Source: Chlamydiia bacterium
Lineage (GTDB): Bacteria > Chlamydiota > Chlamydiia > Chlamydiales > SM23-39
Direction: 5' to 3'
Assembly: GCA_016194825.1 (NCBI GenBank)
Contig: JACQAR010000064.1
Location: forward strand, 1-14,364
DNA length: 14,364 bases
Positions 6,099 to 14,286 of the stretch are shown here, piece after piece; the stretch's first letter is position 1; each line of letters begins with the position of its first letter. The translations under genes were made by a program, and so were the position numbers. Below the pieces are notes generated by a model. It did no database searches. It was not told where the DNA came from and worked only from the letters and a program-made list of their open reading frames with translations.

Positions 6099-7781
6099 TC
6101 ATTCTCTACGTTCTAACTCCGGATAGTGAGGCTCCCACATCAGTTCATCCACTTTTTTTGTGAGCTGGGAGTTTTTCATCCTGGATACTTTTTCCCGGAT
6201 GGCCTGTTTCGCAACCGCAATGGCGATATGCCGAGAGATCTCTCGTACTTTGGCAATCGGCGGAAAGAGCGAAGCAGTCGGGTCTTTCAAGGCCGGCGAA
6301 TAGAGGGCGAGCGTTTTTGCTGCTGCTAGAAACATCCGGTCAGTGACCTCTTTCGCCTCACAAGCGACAGCTCCGGCCCCCATCCCTGGATAGATATAGA
6401 CGTTGTTGCATTGCCCAATCTGATACTGCTTGTTCTTGTAGCATACTCCCTCGAAAGGACTTCCAGTAGCGAGAATCGCCCTCCCCTCCGTCCACTCTAA
6501 AGCTTCTTGAGGCGTACACTCGGATTTTGCCGTCGGGTTCGAGAGAGGGAAAATGATCGGCCTTTTGATATGGCGCGCCATCTCTTGGACGATTTCTTTG
6601 GTAAAGGCGCCTCCCTGAGCGCTGACGCCAATCAAGATGCTCGGATGGGCATTGCGCACCACATCCATCAACGTAATTTTCTCTCCTGAAATCTTCCAGC
6701 CCTTCAGATCTGCATGTGTTTTTACGTAGAGTTTTTGGCTTTCATAGACCTCTTTGGTGCTAAAATGGATGAGACCATCGATGCTGATGAGATAGATATG
6801 CGCTGCCGCCTGCTGGCGACTGAGCCCTTGCTCCATCATTTCCAATACGAGCCCATCTGCAATGCCTGTCCCTGCAGAGCCGGCGCCAAAAATCACAATC
6901 TTTTGCTCGGTCAGCTTTTGTTTTGTGATTTGGAGCGCAGCATTGAGCCCGCCTAAAGTGACAGCAGAGGTGCCTTGGATATCGTCATTGAAGGAGAGGA
7001 TCTTTTTTCGGTATCGCTCTAACAGCGGGCGCGCATTGGCCTGTCCAAAATCTTCCCATTGCAAAAGAGCTTTCGGAAAATACTTTTTTACCGCCTGCAC
7101 AAAGAGGTGCACAAAGGCGGCATACTGCTTGCCGATCAGCCGTTTATGATGCCAGCCGAGATAGAGCCGGTTTTGCAGGAGTTGGGGGTTATTGGTCCCC
7201 ACATCGAGCAGGATGGGCAGGGTCTTGGATGGATGGATCCCCCCAAATAGAGTATACAGCGATAATTTTCCCACAGGGATCGTCATGCCCCCAATTCCTT
7301 GATCACCAAGACCTAAGATCCGCTCTCCATCGGTCACTACAATGACCTGTACATCGCGATAGGGATACTGTTTGAAGATCGCATCGATTTTCTTGGCCTG
7401 GGGATAAGAGAGATAGAGCCCTTTGGGCTGCACATACAGCTGGCTATATTCGAGAGCCGCCTCGCCCACTGTCGGGGTGTAAACGATGGGGAGCATTTCT
7501 TCAGCATACCGATCTAAAAATTGATAAAAGAGGATCATGTTGCGCCCCATCAGATCGCGCAAAAACTGGTATTTGCCGATGGGAGTTTTGCGATGCTGGA
7601 TATTTTCATAGAGGCGGGAGATCTGCTCCTCGACAGTGGAGACATGGGGCGGTAAAAGTCCGTGGAGATGAAAGAGTTTCCTCTCCCTTTCACTGAACGC
7701 AGTCCCTTTATTGTGCATCGGATCGAAAAGCAGGTCGGGTCCCGTAAGGGATATAGCGACAGTATCTCTCTTTTTTGCCAT
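6099..7781 (-). CDS. maeA: NAD-dependent malic enzyme (oxaloacetate-decarboxylating)
   Basis: 560 residues, the length of the large bacterial/eukaryotic-type malic enzymes (SfcA/MaeA). It oxidatively decarboxylates L-malate to pyruvate and CO2, linking the TCA cycle to pyruvate. Visible motifs are YTPTVG (101-106), VVTDGERILGLGDQGIGGM (148-166), the probable catalytic Lys172 in IPVGKLSLY, the metal ligands QWEDFG (Glu243, Asp244) and NDDIQGT (Asp267), the Rossmann GAGSAG (299-304), and SNPTAKSE further on. Asp335 at the end of the second Rossmann strand (LISIDGLI) favours NAD over NADP. It starts 6 bp after the stop of the transporter gene and is the last gene of the minus-strand cluster. Its stop is 10 bp from the palindromic repeat. 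Confidence 0.95.
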   Translation of the reverse strand: MAKKRDTVAISLTGPDLLFDPMHNKGTAFSERERKLFHLHGLLPPHVSTVEEQISRLYENIQHRKTPIGKYQFLRDLMGRNMILFYQFLDRYAEEMLPIVYTPTVGEAALEYSQLYVQPKGLYLSYPQAKKIDAIFKQYPYRDVQVIVVTDGERILGLGDQGIGGMTIPVGKLSLYTLFGGIHPSKTLPILLDVGTNNPQLLQNRLYLGWHHKRLIGKQYAAFVHLFVQAVKKYFPKALLQWEDFGQANARPLLERYRKKILSFNDDIQGTSAVTLGGLNAALQITKQKLTEQKIVIFGAGSAGTGIADGLVLEMMEQGLSRQQAAAHIYLISIDGLIHFSTKEVYESQKLYVKTHADLKGWKISGEKITLMDVVRNAHPSILIGVSAQGGAFTKEIVQEMARHIKRPIIFPLSNPTAKSECTPQEALEWTEGRAILATGSPFEGVCYKNKQYQIGQCNNVYIYPGMGAGAVACEAKEVTDRMFLAAAKTLALYSPALKDPTASLFPPIAKVREISRHIAIAVAKQAIREKVSRMKNSQLTKKVDELMWEPHYPELERRE

Positions 7782-7787
7782 ACCTGT

Positions 7788-9056
7788 TTAATCGGTCATG
7801 AGGCTTTTCTCGTCAAGCCTGAGGAAAAAGAGGACAAACAAGAACCAGACGGCAAAAAGCGCCACCGACATCCAACTGGCCAGCTGCAAGAGCCTCTCTC
7901 CTAAAAAGAGCTGCAAAGACAAGAGCAAAAGCGAAATGAACGCTTTTGCCGTTCGGTAGGCAAAAACATCAATCACTGCCTTTGCCCGGTACTTCTCGTC
8001 GAACTTGAGTGGGATATAGAGCATTTCTCTGACAACGCCAAAAAGGGAAAAATCGATCGCTTTGACAAAGATAAAGGAGAAACTCACAAAGACAAAACTG
8101 GGAATGGCAAAGCTCAAGGCGGCGCTACTGAGAAGCAAAAGCGGGATGAACTGATGAGTGCGGCGCGTCCCTAAGAAGTGCACGAGGAAATAGCTGCCGA
8201 TGAGCTGCAGAGCAGCGCTCAAAAAATTGGTAATACCGAGTATTTTTGCACAGTAAGCTGTCCGGATGTCCTTCTCAAGAATCGATAGCTCAAGATGGGT
8301 ATTGAACTGATACTCAACAAGCGCCACTGAGATCTGCATGAAAACGACCAACAACAAAATCGAGAGGAGCACTCGATTGCGCAGAATCATCTGGACGCCC
8401 TCTCGTGGGCGCGGATCTTCAGTCGGATAGGTCTTGGTCTCCACACCAGAAAGGCGAAAAGCCCATCGATAACAAAAAAGGGCTACTAAATAGATTGGGA
8501 TCGATAGATAGAAGAGCTGCTCAGAGCCGATATCCACAGCGAAAAAGCCCGGAACGATGCTCCCCATAATGGAGCCGAGCGTCCCGCAACCAAAGATGAT
8601 GCCGTAGAGGTACTTGGCTCTAGATTCTGCGATTGTCGCATGGATCAGCGACCAAAGCTGCTTGAACATGAATAAGATATAAAGATCTTTCCACACATAT
8701 TGCAAAAAGATGAGTTTGGGAAAACTGGAGAGAAAAGCGCCACAAGCCACGTGCACTGTCAGGATCAGCCCAATGAATATCGCCACCATATTCCAAGGAC
8801 CCATTCGGGGCAAAAAGCGGTTATACAGATAGACCGCGGCCAAATTGAGTGGGACAGTGGCCAGCCACGCCCAGGGAATTGCCGCCGCAGAAAAGGTGCT
8901 CACAAAAAGGGAGATGCTGGCAGGGCGAGAAATGGCATATTCTGCTCCTATGCAAAAACAAATGAGCATCGCCAAAAAAATGAACCCTTTTTCAGCTCGA
9001 GACAGTTGCAAAACTGCTTTTGAGTTTTGCAATTGGCTTGCTTGGGAAAAGCTCAC
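7788..9056 (-). CDS. NTT/MFS-like multispanning transporter, possible nucleotide or metabolite carrier
   Basis: 422 residues with about 10-12 hydrophobic spans. The text resembles ATP/ADP translocase-like (Tlc/Npt) and related MFS carriers. An early EYAISRPASISLFVSTF segment follows the first span, and the central KQLWSLIHATIAESRAKYLYGIIFGCGTLGSIMGS recalls the NTT segment with a conserved Glu-x-x-Lys-Tyr-Gly pattern. It lacks obvious hallmark residues that would prove nucleotide exchange, so the substrate is open. The start is GTG at 9056, overlapping the TGA of the HD gene by 4 bp (GTGA), so translation is probably coupled. Residues about 7-20 (SQLQNSKAVLQLSR) are encoded by a relic of the palindromic element also found at the end of clpB. 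The first membrane span begins only at about residue 24, so the insertion is tolerated. Confidence 0.78.
   Translation of the reverse strand: MSFSQASQLQNSKAVLQLSRAEKGFIFLAMLICFCIGAEYAISRPASISLFVSTFSAAAIPWAWLATVPLNLAAVYLYNRFLPRMGPWNMVAIFIGLILTVHVACGAFLSSFPKLIFLQYVWKDLYILFMFKQLWSLIHATIAESRAKYLYGIIFGCGTLGSIMGSIVPGFFAVDIGSEQLFYLSIPIYLVALFCYRWAFRLSGVETKTYPTEDPRPREGVQMILRNRVLLSILLLVVFMQISVALVEYQFNTHLELSILEKDIRTAYCAKILGITNFLSAALQLIGSYFLVHFLGTRRTHQFIPLLLLSSAALSFAIPSFVFVSFSFIFVKAIDFSLFGVVREMLYIPLKFDEKYRAKAVIDVFAYRTAKAFISLLLLSLQLFLGERLLQLASWMSVALFAVWFLFVLFFLRLDEKSLMTD
8999..9038. repeat. Relic of the clpB-end palindromic element inside the transporter coding sequence
   Basis: Bases 8999-9020 match the left end of the 14183-14364 element at 20 of 22 positions (core CAGTTGCAAAACTGCTTT). 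Directly abutting, 9021-9038 (TGAGTTTTGCAATTGGCT) is identical to the right end at 14346-14363. The two outer ends are present and the interior is missing. The site is itself a 10-bp inverted repeat with a 7-nt loop. It lies in frame in codons about 7-20 of the transporter gene. Confidence 0.65.
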
Positions 9057-10372
9057 GACGAACTCTTACTATCTAAGAACTGGACTAAGCTCAAATCATG
9101 CTGCGGAGAAATATAGACCCAATTGAGCCGGTGGGTCGGAGTTTTTAAGAGTAGCTCGGAGCATTCTGATGCCTTCTGGATCAGCACGTGGCGGCGTGAT
9201 ACGGGGAAAGAAAAGCGCTCGTGGATCGAAATCGGCTCTGGCTGGGCAAATTCCCACTCGATGTCGTTATCGCTCAATTTGTTTTTTGCTTTAAAATCTT
9301 TCATCTCTTTTTCAGTGATATTGGCAGGCAAAGAGATCGCTCGGTAGCGGTGTTTGCGGAAAATCACCGATTTGGCATCGACATGTCCAGGAAGCGTCGG
9401 ATCTTTGGCCGCTTTATTCAGCGCCGCAATCACATCGATATCGCTCGTCGCAAGAAAATCGTCAACGCTGTCGAGCATTTTTCGAGAAAAGCTCGCCTTC
9501 ATGTAGCGGCGGAGGTGAAAGTTATAGGCCCTCACGGAAGAGTATTGGTAGATGCGCCGGATCATGAAATGGCGGGAGAGTAATAGAGCCTCACACGCCT
9601 CCAACCCATGCTCATCGATCCCGAGCCTTAATTCATCCCCCCCGTGCTCAGCAGAAGGAAGAATACGCAGCATCTCCACCAATTGCTGATAGTCAAAAAG
9701 GCCATAGGCAACCCCTGTACTCTTTGCATCGCGGAGCAGATAATCAATCCGATCTGCACCAAAAAAATCTCCGGTGATTACTTCAGAGACGATTCTCTCC
9801 CAGGGAGTAAATGTTTTGCCGGTGGCTGCCTTCCACTTTGCTTCGCCGATGGAGATTTTCTTGATATCCTCAACGATATCTCTTTCCACGAGCTCTTCGA
9901 GATAGGCAGGAGCTTGGCGGAGCTTGTCCCAGACCGGCTTGAGATAAGGGCTGTCGATGATCCTGAGCGTCCAGTGCTCATGGCCAAGGGTTCCCAAAAG
10001 ATCTTTTTCTGCAACATGAGAAAAGGGCAGATGTCCCAAATCATGACACAATGCGGCCATCCGGAGCACCCGTCTCCAATAGAGATAGTCAGAAGAGCCC
10101 TTCCGCGGGACAAAGTGGAATACATCTGGGCGGATCGACTTACAGATCTTGTCAAAGATCAGTGTCGCCATCGCCATGGTTCCGAGCGAATGCTCAAACC
10201 GTGTATGGGTGGCGCCCGGATAGACCATGTAGGCAATCCCGAGCTGGTGGATATAATGGAGCCGCTGGAACGGAAGAGAGTCGATCAGCTCTTTTTCAAA
10301 TTCATCGAAGGGGATAAAGCCATGGACCGAATCATAGATCTTCTTATCGGAATGTAAAAAATCTTTTACCAT
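9053..10372 (-). CDS. HD-domain phosphohydrolase, SAMHD1/dGTPase-like
   Basis: 439 residues. HD hydrolases of this group remove triphosphate from (d)NTPs. The N-terminal half carries the full metal-site set: HTRFEHSLG (His61), CHDLGHLPFSH (His110, Asp111; His114 and His119 as catalytic histidines) and GADRIDYLLRD (Asp207). The same order and spacing occur in SAMHD1 and bacterial dNTPase relatives. The YDSVHGFIPFDEFEKELIDSLPFQRLHYIHQLG opening is also typical of the family. The C-terminal part is less conserved and may hold oligomer or allosteric contacts. The stop overlaps the transporter GTG. Its ribosome-binding AGG and the first bases of its ATG lie in the right-hand base of the preceding palindrome, as read in the mRNA. 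Function as a dNTPase is inferred; substrate unproven. Confidence 0.88.
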   Translation of the reverse strand: MVKDFLHSDKKIYDSVHGFIPFDEFEKELIDSLPFQRLHYIHQLGIAYMVYPGATHTRFEHSLGTMAMATLIFDKICKSIRPDVFHFVPRKGSSDYLYWRRVLRMAALCHDLGHLPFSHVAEKDLLGTLGHEHWTLRIIDSPYLKPVWDKLRQAPAYLEELVERDIVEDIKKISIGEAKWKAATGKTFTPWERIVSEVITGDFFGADRIDYLLRDAKSTGVAYGLFDYQQLVEMLRILPSAEHGGDELRLGIDEHGLEACEALLLSRHFMIRRIYQYSSVRAYNFHLRRYMKASFSRKMLDSVDDFLATSDIDVIAALNKAAKDPTLPGHVDAKSVIFRKHRYRAISLPANITEKEMKDFKAKNKLSDNDIEWEFAQPEPISIHERFSFPVSRRHVLIQKASECSELLLKTPTHRLNWVYISPQHDLSLVQFLDSKSSS

Positions 10373-10535
10373 GAACCTATCCCGATATTCTTAACTTTTG
10401 ATTTTTGATGCATTTTTTTGTCAGATTTTGAGATGGCTTCGTAGGACATACTTGAAATGTAGACCAAGAAGCCATCTCAAAAGATGGCAAAAAAGGCGCA
10501 AAAAGCAAACTTAACGAATATCGGGATCGGTTCAT
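10371..10535. repeat. 165-bp imperfect palindrome spanning the GMP reductase-like/HD gene junction
   Basis: The arms 10371-10440 and 10468-10535 are complementary over their whole length, roughly 80% with a few gaps. The inner 15 bp is perfect (TTTTGAGATGGCTTC at 10426-10440 and its complement at 10468-10482), and the outer ends agree over ATGAACC-n-ATCCCGATATTC. The loop is 27 nt. The right arm includes the TGA stop of the upstream gene (10534-10532); the left arm includes two bases of the HD start codon and its AGG ribosome-binding bases. It accounts for the entire intergenic gap. No coding frame is evident inside. Confidence 0.85.
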
Positions 10536-11545
10536 AAATCCGGCCTGGGTTTACTTTCCTGGATATAGGTAGCAGTGACCTGGACAAATTCGGCCTTTCT
10601 CTGGAGCTCTTTGATGCTCCGGGCACCGCCATAGGTCATGCCACTGCGGATGCCGCCCAATAAATTCGCGAGCAAAGAGGCGGCGCTTCCTGAAACAGGC
10701 CCCCAAAAATCGATCCCTTCAGCCACCGTCTTCGCTTTGAGCCCACCATAAAATTCATTTTGAAAATCTGCGGAGGCTTGCCCCCGGAATTTTGCCTCTT
10801 TCCCTTTTTTCCCCTTCCTTTTTGGCGCCGCCGACTCTTCAGTCAAAGCAAAGAGCTTCCCAACCATCACCGTACTAGCACCGGCAGCCAGGGCGAGTAC
10901 CACATCACGGCTATTGCGGATTCCCCCATCGGCAATGAGTGGCACTCGGAGCTTTTCTGCAATGCGGGCACAATCTTGTACTGCGGTGAACTGAGGTACC
11001 CCAAAACCGGTCACCATCCGCGTCGTGCAGGCAGCGCCAGGACCGACCCCCACCTTCACTGCATCAGCCCCTGCATTGACGAGATCATGGTACGCCATTG
11101 CGGTGCATACATTGCCCGCAATCACCTCTTTTTCAGGATGGGCTTTTTTGATCTCTTCGATCATCCGAAACATCCGATCAGAATGGCCATGAGCGACATC
11201 GATACAAACCCCTAACGCCCCTGCATCCAACAATTTACGCGTATCCTCTACTTTTTGGATACCGCAGGAGACAAAGGTTTTATCCCGGTATTTTTTGACC
11301 CATTTGAGCTGCTCGTGCAGGCTCGTGAAGCGGTGAAAAATCGGGATCGTCCCCTCTTCGATCAAGATCTCTGCGAGCGGTTCACTGATCACAGAATCCA
11401 TATTGGAAGCCAAAACCGGGATCCCAATTTTTAATTTACGGGTGAGCCATGTTTCCAAAGAGGGCTCTGTCCGTGAAGGGATATTGTTGAACTGGGGAAC
11501 GAGTGCTACGTCGTCATAAGTCAGGGCATGTCTCATATCTGTCAT
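10532..11545 (-). CDS. GMP reductase / IMP dehydrogenase family protein (single barrel, no CBS domains)
   Basis: 337 residues as a TIM-barrel IMPDH/GMPR protein. It shows TYDDVALVPQ (9-18), ASNMDSV (46-52), the catalytic Cys173 in GVGPGAACTTRMVTGFGVPQ, and IADGGIRNSRD (204-214). There is no CBS pair between the barrel halves. The length is close to E. coli GMP reductase (about 347) and far below classical IMPDH (about 490). The flap region (AKFRGQASADFQNEFYGG) lacks an obvious Arg-Tyr pair used by IMPDH, and Glu276 in the following AEG could be the GMPR acid, so GMP reductase (GMP to IMP) is favoured. A Lys-rich insert (PKRKGKKGKEAK, 241-252) precedes the flap. The start may be Met4 at 11536 rather than 11545, because a TATAAT on this strand overlaps the upstream ATG. 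First gene of the minus-strand cluster; divergent from clpB by 47 bp. Confidence 0.85.
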   Translation of the reverse strand: MTDMRHALTYDDVALVPQFNNIPSRTEPSLETWLTRKLKIGIPVLASNMDSVISEPLAEILIEEGTIPIFHRFTSLHEQLKWVKKYRDKTFVSCGIQKVEDTRKLLDAGALGVCIDVAHGHSDRMFRMIEEIKKAHPEKEVIAGNVCTAMAYHDLVNAGADAVKVGVGPGAACTTRMVTGFGVPQFTAVQDCARIAEKLRVPLIADGGIRNSRDVVLALAAGASTVMVGKLFALTEESAAPKRKGKKGKEAKFRGQASADFQNEFYGGLKAKTVAEGIDFWGPVSGSAASLLANLLGGIRSGMTYGGARSIKELQRKAEFVQVTATYIQESKPRPDL

Positions 11546-11549
11546 TATA
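11544..11549 (-). promoter_or_regulatory. Candidate -10 box overlapping the annotated start of the GMP reductase-like gene
   Basis: The minus strand reads TATAATG, with the TATAAT at 11549-11544 running into the ATG at 11545. Transcription from it would begin near 11537, next to the in-frame ATG at 11536, giving a leaderless message starting at Met4. The -35 region is poor (TGGCAA at 18-bp spacing). Confidence 0.35.
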
Positions 11550-11592
11550 TCAGATTTTTTGGTAATCTTGCCACCACAGAAAAGGTATTCTT

Positions 11593-14286
11593 ATGGCCCC
11601 ACAATTTACCGAAGCTGTAGCACAAGCCCTCGAAGAGGCGTTTCAGCATGCTACGGCGAATCACCACATCGAAGTGAGCGAAAATCACCTCTTGCGCGCT
11701 CTTCTACTCGAGCCTGACGGCTATTTTAGCTCGATCTGCCAGACAGTGGGCATCGATGCTGCCCTTTTACTCAAACAACTAGAAACTGCTCTCGACTCCC
11801 TGCCTACCTATACAGGACAACCATCAACACCGCAAATCGCAGTCGGTCTACAGCAAAAGATCCAGAAAGCCGATCAAGTAGCCAAATCGTGGAACGATAC
11901 CTACATCAGCAGTGATCATCTCTTCATTGCATATTGGGAAAAACCGATTGAACCTCTTGCCTCGTTAACACGCCTCTCAAAAAAATCGCTCAAGCAAATC
12001 GAAGCGGATATCCAGAAATTAAGAGGCGGCCGTCACATGGATTCTCCAGGCAGTGAAGGGAATCTCAAGGCACTGGAAAAATTCTGCAAAAATCTCACCG
12101 CTTTGGCAAAACAGGGGAAACTCGATCCCGTTATTGGTCGAGATGAAGAGATCCGCAGAACGATCCAAGTTCTATCGCGCCGCACCAAAAACAACCCCAT
12201 GTTGATCGGCGAGCCAGGCGTCGGCAAAACTGCGATTGCCGAAGGGCTGGCACACCGCATTGTGCAAGGAGATGTGCCCGATTCTTTAAAGCAAAAAGAG
12301 CTGCTTGCCCTCGACATGGGCAGCTTAGTCGCAGGAACCAAATTTCGTGGCGAGTTTGAAGAGAGGCTGAAAGGGATTTTGACCGAAGTGGAAAAAAGTG
12401 ACGGCCAAATCCTTCTCTTCATTGATGAGGTGCACACGCTCGTCGGAGCTGGTGCCGCAGAAGGCTCCATGGATGCTGCCAATCTCCTCAAGCCTGCCTT
12501 AGCACGAGGCACCCTCCACTGCATTGGCGCGACCACGCTCAATGAATACCAGAAATACATCGAAAAAGATCCGGCTCTAGAGCGGCGTTTCCAACCAGTC
12601 ACAGTAGGAGAACCTAGCCCGGATGATGCCGAAGCCATTTTGCGCGGTCTGAAAGAGCGCTACGAGATTTTTCACGGCGTACACATCACAGAAGGCGCGC
12701 TCCATGCCGCGGTTCTTCTCTCCTCTCGCTATATCACCGATCGGCGCCTTCCTGACAAAGCGATTGACTTGATGGATGAGGCAGCGAGTATGATCCGGAT
12801 GCAGATTGGAAGCCTTCCCCTTCCCATCGACCGCAAAGAGCGAGAACTCTCCTCACTCCTCGTCAAACAAGAGGCGCTCAAAAGAGAAAGCAAAAGCGAT
12901 GAGGATCTCGACAAAAAGATCGCGGCTTTAAAAGAAGAGCTTGCCCACCTCCGCTCTCGCTGGAACCAAGAAAAGAGCTATCTCCAATCGCTCAAAGAAA
13001 AGAAAGACGCTCTCGAAAAACTCCACTTCCAAGAAGAAGAAGCAGAGCGAAAAGCCGACTACAATAAAGTGGCAGAGTTGCGCTATGCAAAAATCCCGGC
13101 CATGCAAAAGCAGATCGAAGAGGCGCAAAAGAGTTTGCGCCAACTCAAAGAGAGACTCCTTCCTGAAGAAGTCGACGAAGCGCTCATCGCCCAAATCGTC
13201 GCAAAATGGACCGGTATCCCTGTAGAGCGGATGCTGGAAAAAGAGACCCAAAAAATCTTGCAACTGGAGCAGCACCTCTCCGAGCGAGTGGTCGGTCAGC
13301 CTTTGGCCATTGAAGCGGTCAGCCAAGCGATTCGCCGTTCTCGTGCGCAGCTGAGCGACCCCAATCGTCCGATGGGAGTCTTCCTCTTCCTCGGACCTAC
13401 AGGAGTGGGGAAAACAGAGCTCGTCAAAGCGCTAGCGGAGCAGCTCTTTGACAAAGAAGATGCGATCGTCCGGATTGACATGTCTGAGTACATGGAGAAG
13501 CATGCCGTCTCCCGCCTGATTGGATCGCCGCCTGGTTATGTCGGCTACGAAGAAGGAGGACAGCTCACTGAGGCGCTCCGACGACGCCCCTATTCGGTCG
13601 TCCTCTTTGACGAGCTGGAAAAGGCCCATTCCGACATCTTCAACATCTTGCTCCAGATTTTTGATGAAGGGCGCATCACCGACGGAAAAGGAAGAAAGGT
13701 CAACTGCAAAAACGCCCTTTTCATCATGACCTCCAACCTCGGCTCCGACTTGCTTTTGCAAAAAATGGAGTCGAAAAAAGGCGCTTGGACCAAAGAAGAG
13801 ATCCTCAGCATCGTCGAACCCATTTTGCGCTCCACATTCCGCCCTGAATTCCTCAATCGCCTCGACGACATCCTCCCCTTCGTACCGCTCCAGCTCCAAG
13901 ATATGGAAAAGATTGTCGCCATTCAGCTGCAACGAGTGGCAGAGCGGCTCGAAGAAAGAGACATCGCTCTCAAGTGGGATCCCAAAGTCATCGAGCATTT
14001 AGCTCATGAGGGATATGATCCTGTCTTTGGAGCGCGCCCCCTGAAGCGGCTCATCCAAAAAGAGGTCGTCAATCTGTTTGCCACGGCCATCTTAGAAGAG
14101 AAAATCCCTGCACACAGCGAACTTCTCCTCACAGGGAAAAAGGAAAAAGAGGGGTTTGCCTTTCGCTATGAAGTAAAAGAAGGAGGCAGTTACAAAACTG
14201 CTTTGCCAGGAAAAATCGATGATTTTGAGGCCAGTGCCGAGTGGCAGCAAAGCTGCCACGGTTCATTTGACGAGGCCAACCCCTAG
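11593..14286 (+). CDS. clpB: ATP-dependent disaggregase ClpB with element-derived C-terminal extension
   Basis: 897-residue hexameric AAA+ chaperone that, with DnaK/DnaJ/GrpE, pulls apart aggregated proteins in the cytoplasm. Order of domains: Clp N-domain repeats (1-140); NBD1 with Walker A GEPGVGKT (206-213) and Walker B ILLFIDE (273-279); coiled-coil M-domain (about 405-530); NBD2 with Walker A GPTGVGKT (601-608) and Walker B VVLFDELEKAH; then the C-terminal domain (FGARPLKRLIQKEVVNLFATAIL). AAAGG seven bases upstream supports the ATG. Family similarity appears to stop around FAFRYEVKEG. The last ~34 residues (GSYKTALPGKIDDFEASAEW and on) coincide exactly with the left part of a palindromic repeat, so they are probably not part of the ancestral enzyme. 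No CIRCE (HrcA) operator is seen in the 47-bp divergent gap. Confidence 0.96.
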   Translation: MAPQFTEAVAQALEEAFQHATANHHIEVSENHLLRALLLEPDGYFSSICQTVGIDAALLLKQLETALDSLPTYTGQPSTPQIAVGLQQKIQKADQVAKSWNDTYISSDHLFIAYWEKPIEPLASLTRLSKKSLKQIEADIQKLRGGRHMDSPGSEGNLKALEKFCKNLTALAKQGKLDPVIGRDEEIRRTIQVLSRRTKNNPMLIGEPGVGKTAIAEGLAHRIVQGDVPDSLKQKELLALDMGSLVAGTKFRGEFEERLKGILTEVEKSDGQILLFIDEVHTLVGAGAAEGSMDAANLLKPALARGTLHCIGATTLNEYQKYIEKDPALERRFQPVTVGEPSPDDAEAILRGLKERYEIFHGVHITEGALHAAVLLSSRYITDRRLPDKAIDLMDEAASMIRMQIGSLPLPIDRKERELSSLLVKQEALKRESKSDEDLDKKIAALKEELAHLRSRWNQEKSYLQSLKEKKDALEKLHFQEEEAERKADYNKVAELRYAKIPAMQKQIEEAQKSLRQLKERLLPEEVDEALIAQIVAKWTGIPVERMLEKETQKILQLEQHLSERVVGQPLAIEAVSQAIRRSRAQLSDPNRPMGVFLFLGPTGVGKTELVKALAEQLFDKEDAIVRIDMSEYMEKHAVSRLIGSPPGYVGYEEGGQLTEALRRRPYSVVLFDELEKAHSDIFNILLQIFDEGRITDGKGRKVNCKNALFIMTSNLGSDLLLQKMESKKGAWTKEEILSIVEPILRSTFRPEFLNRLDDILPFVPLQLQDMEKIVAIQLQRVAERLEERDIALKWDPKVIEHLAHEGYDPVFGARPLKRLIQKEVVNLFATAILEEKIPAHSELLLTGKKEKEGFAFRYEVKEGGSYKTALPGKIDDFEASAEWQQSCHGSFDEANP

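Noticed and set aside
9644..10357. 237-residue plus-strand frame
   Set aside because: Antisense to the HD phosphohydrolase, which has all metal-binding motifs in the opposite frame.
11546..11592. Search for a CIRCE-type HrcA operator upstream of clpB
   Set aside because: No TTAGCACTC/GAGTGCTAA-type inverted repeat is present in the gap.
12033..12638. 201-residue minus-strand frame
   Set aside because: Antisense to NBD1 of clpB; Ser/Arg/Pro-rich shadow.
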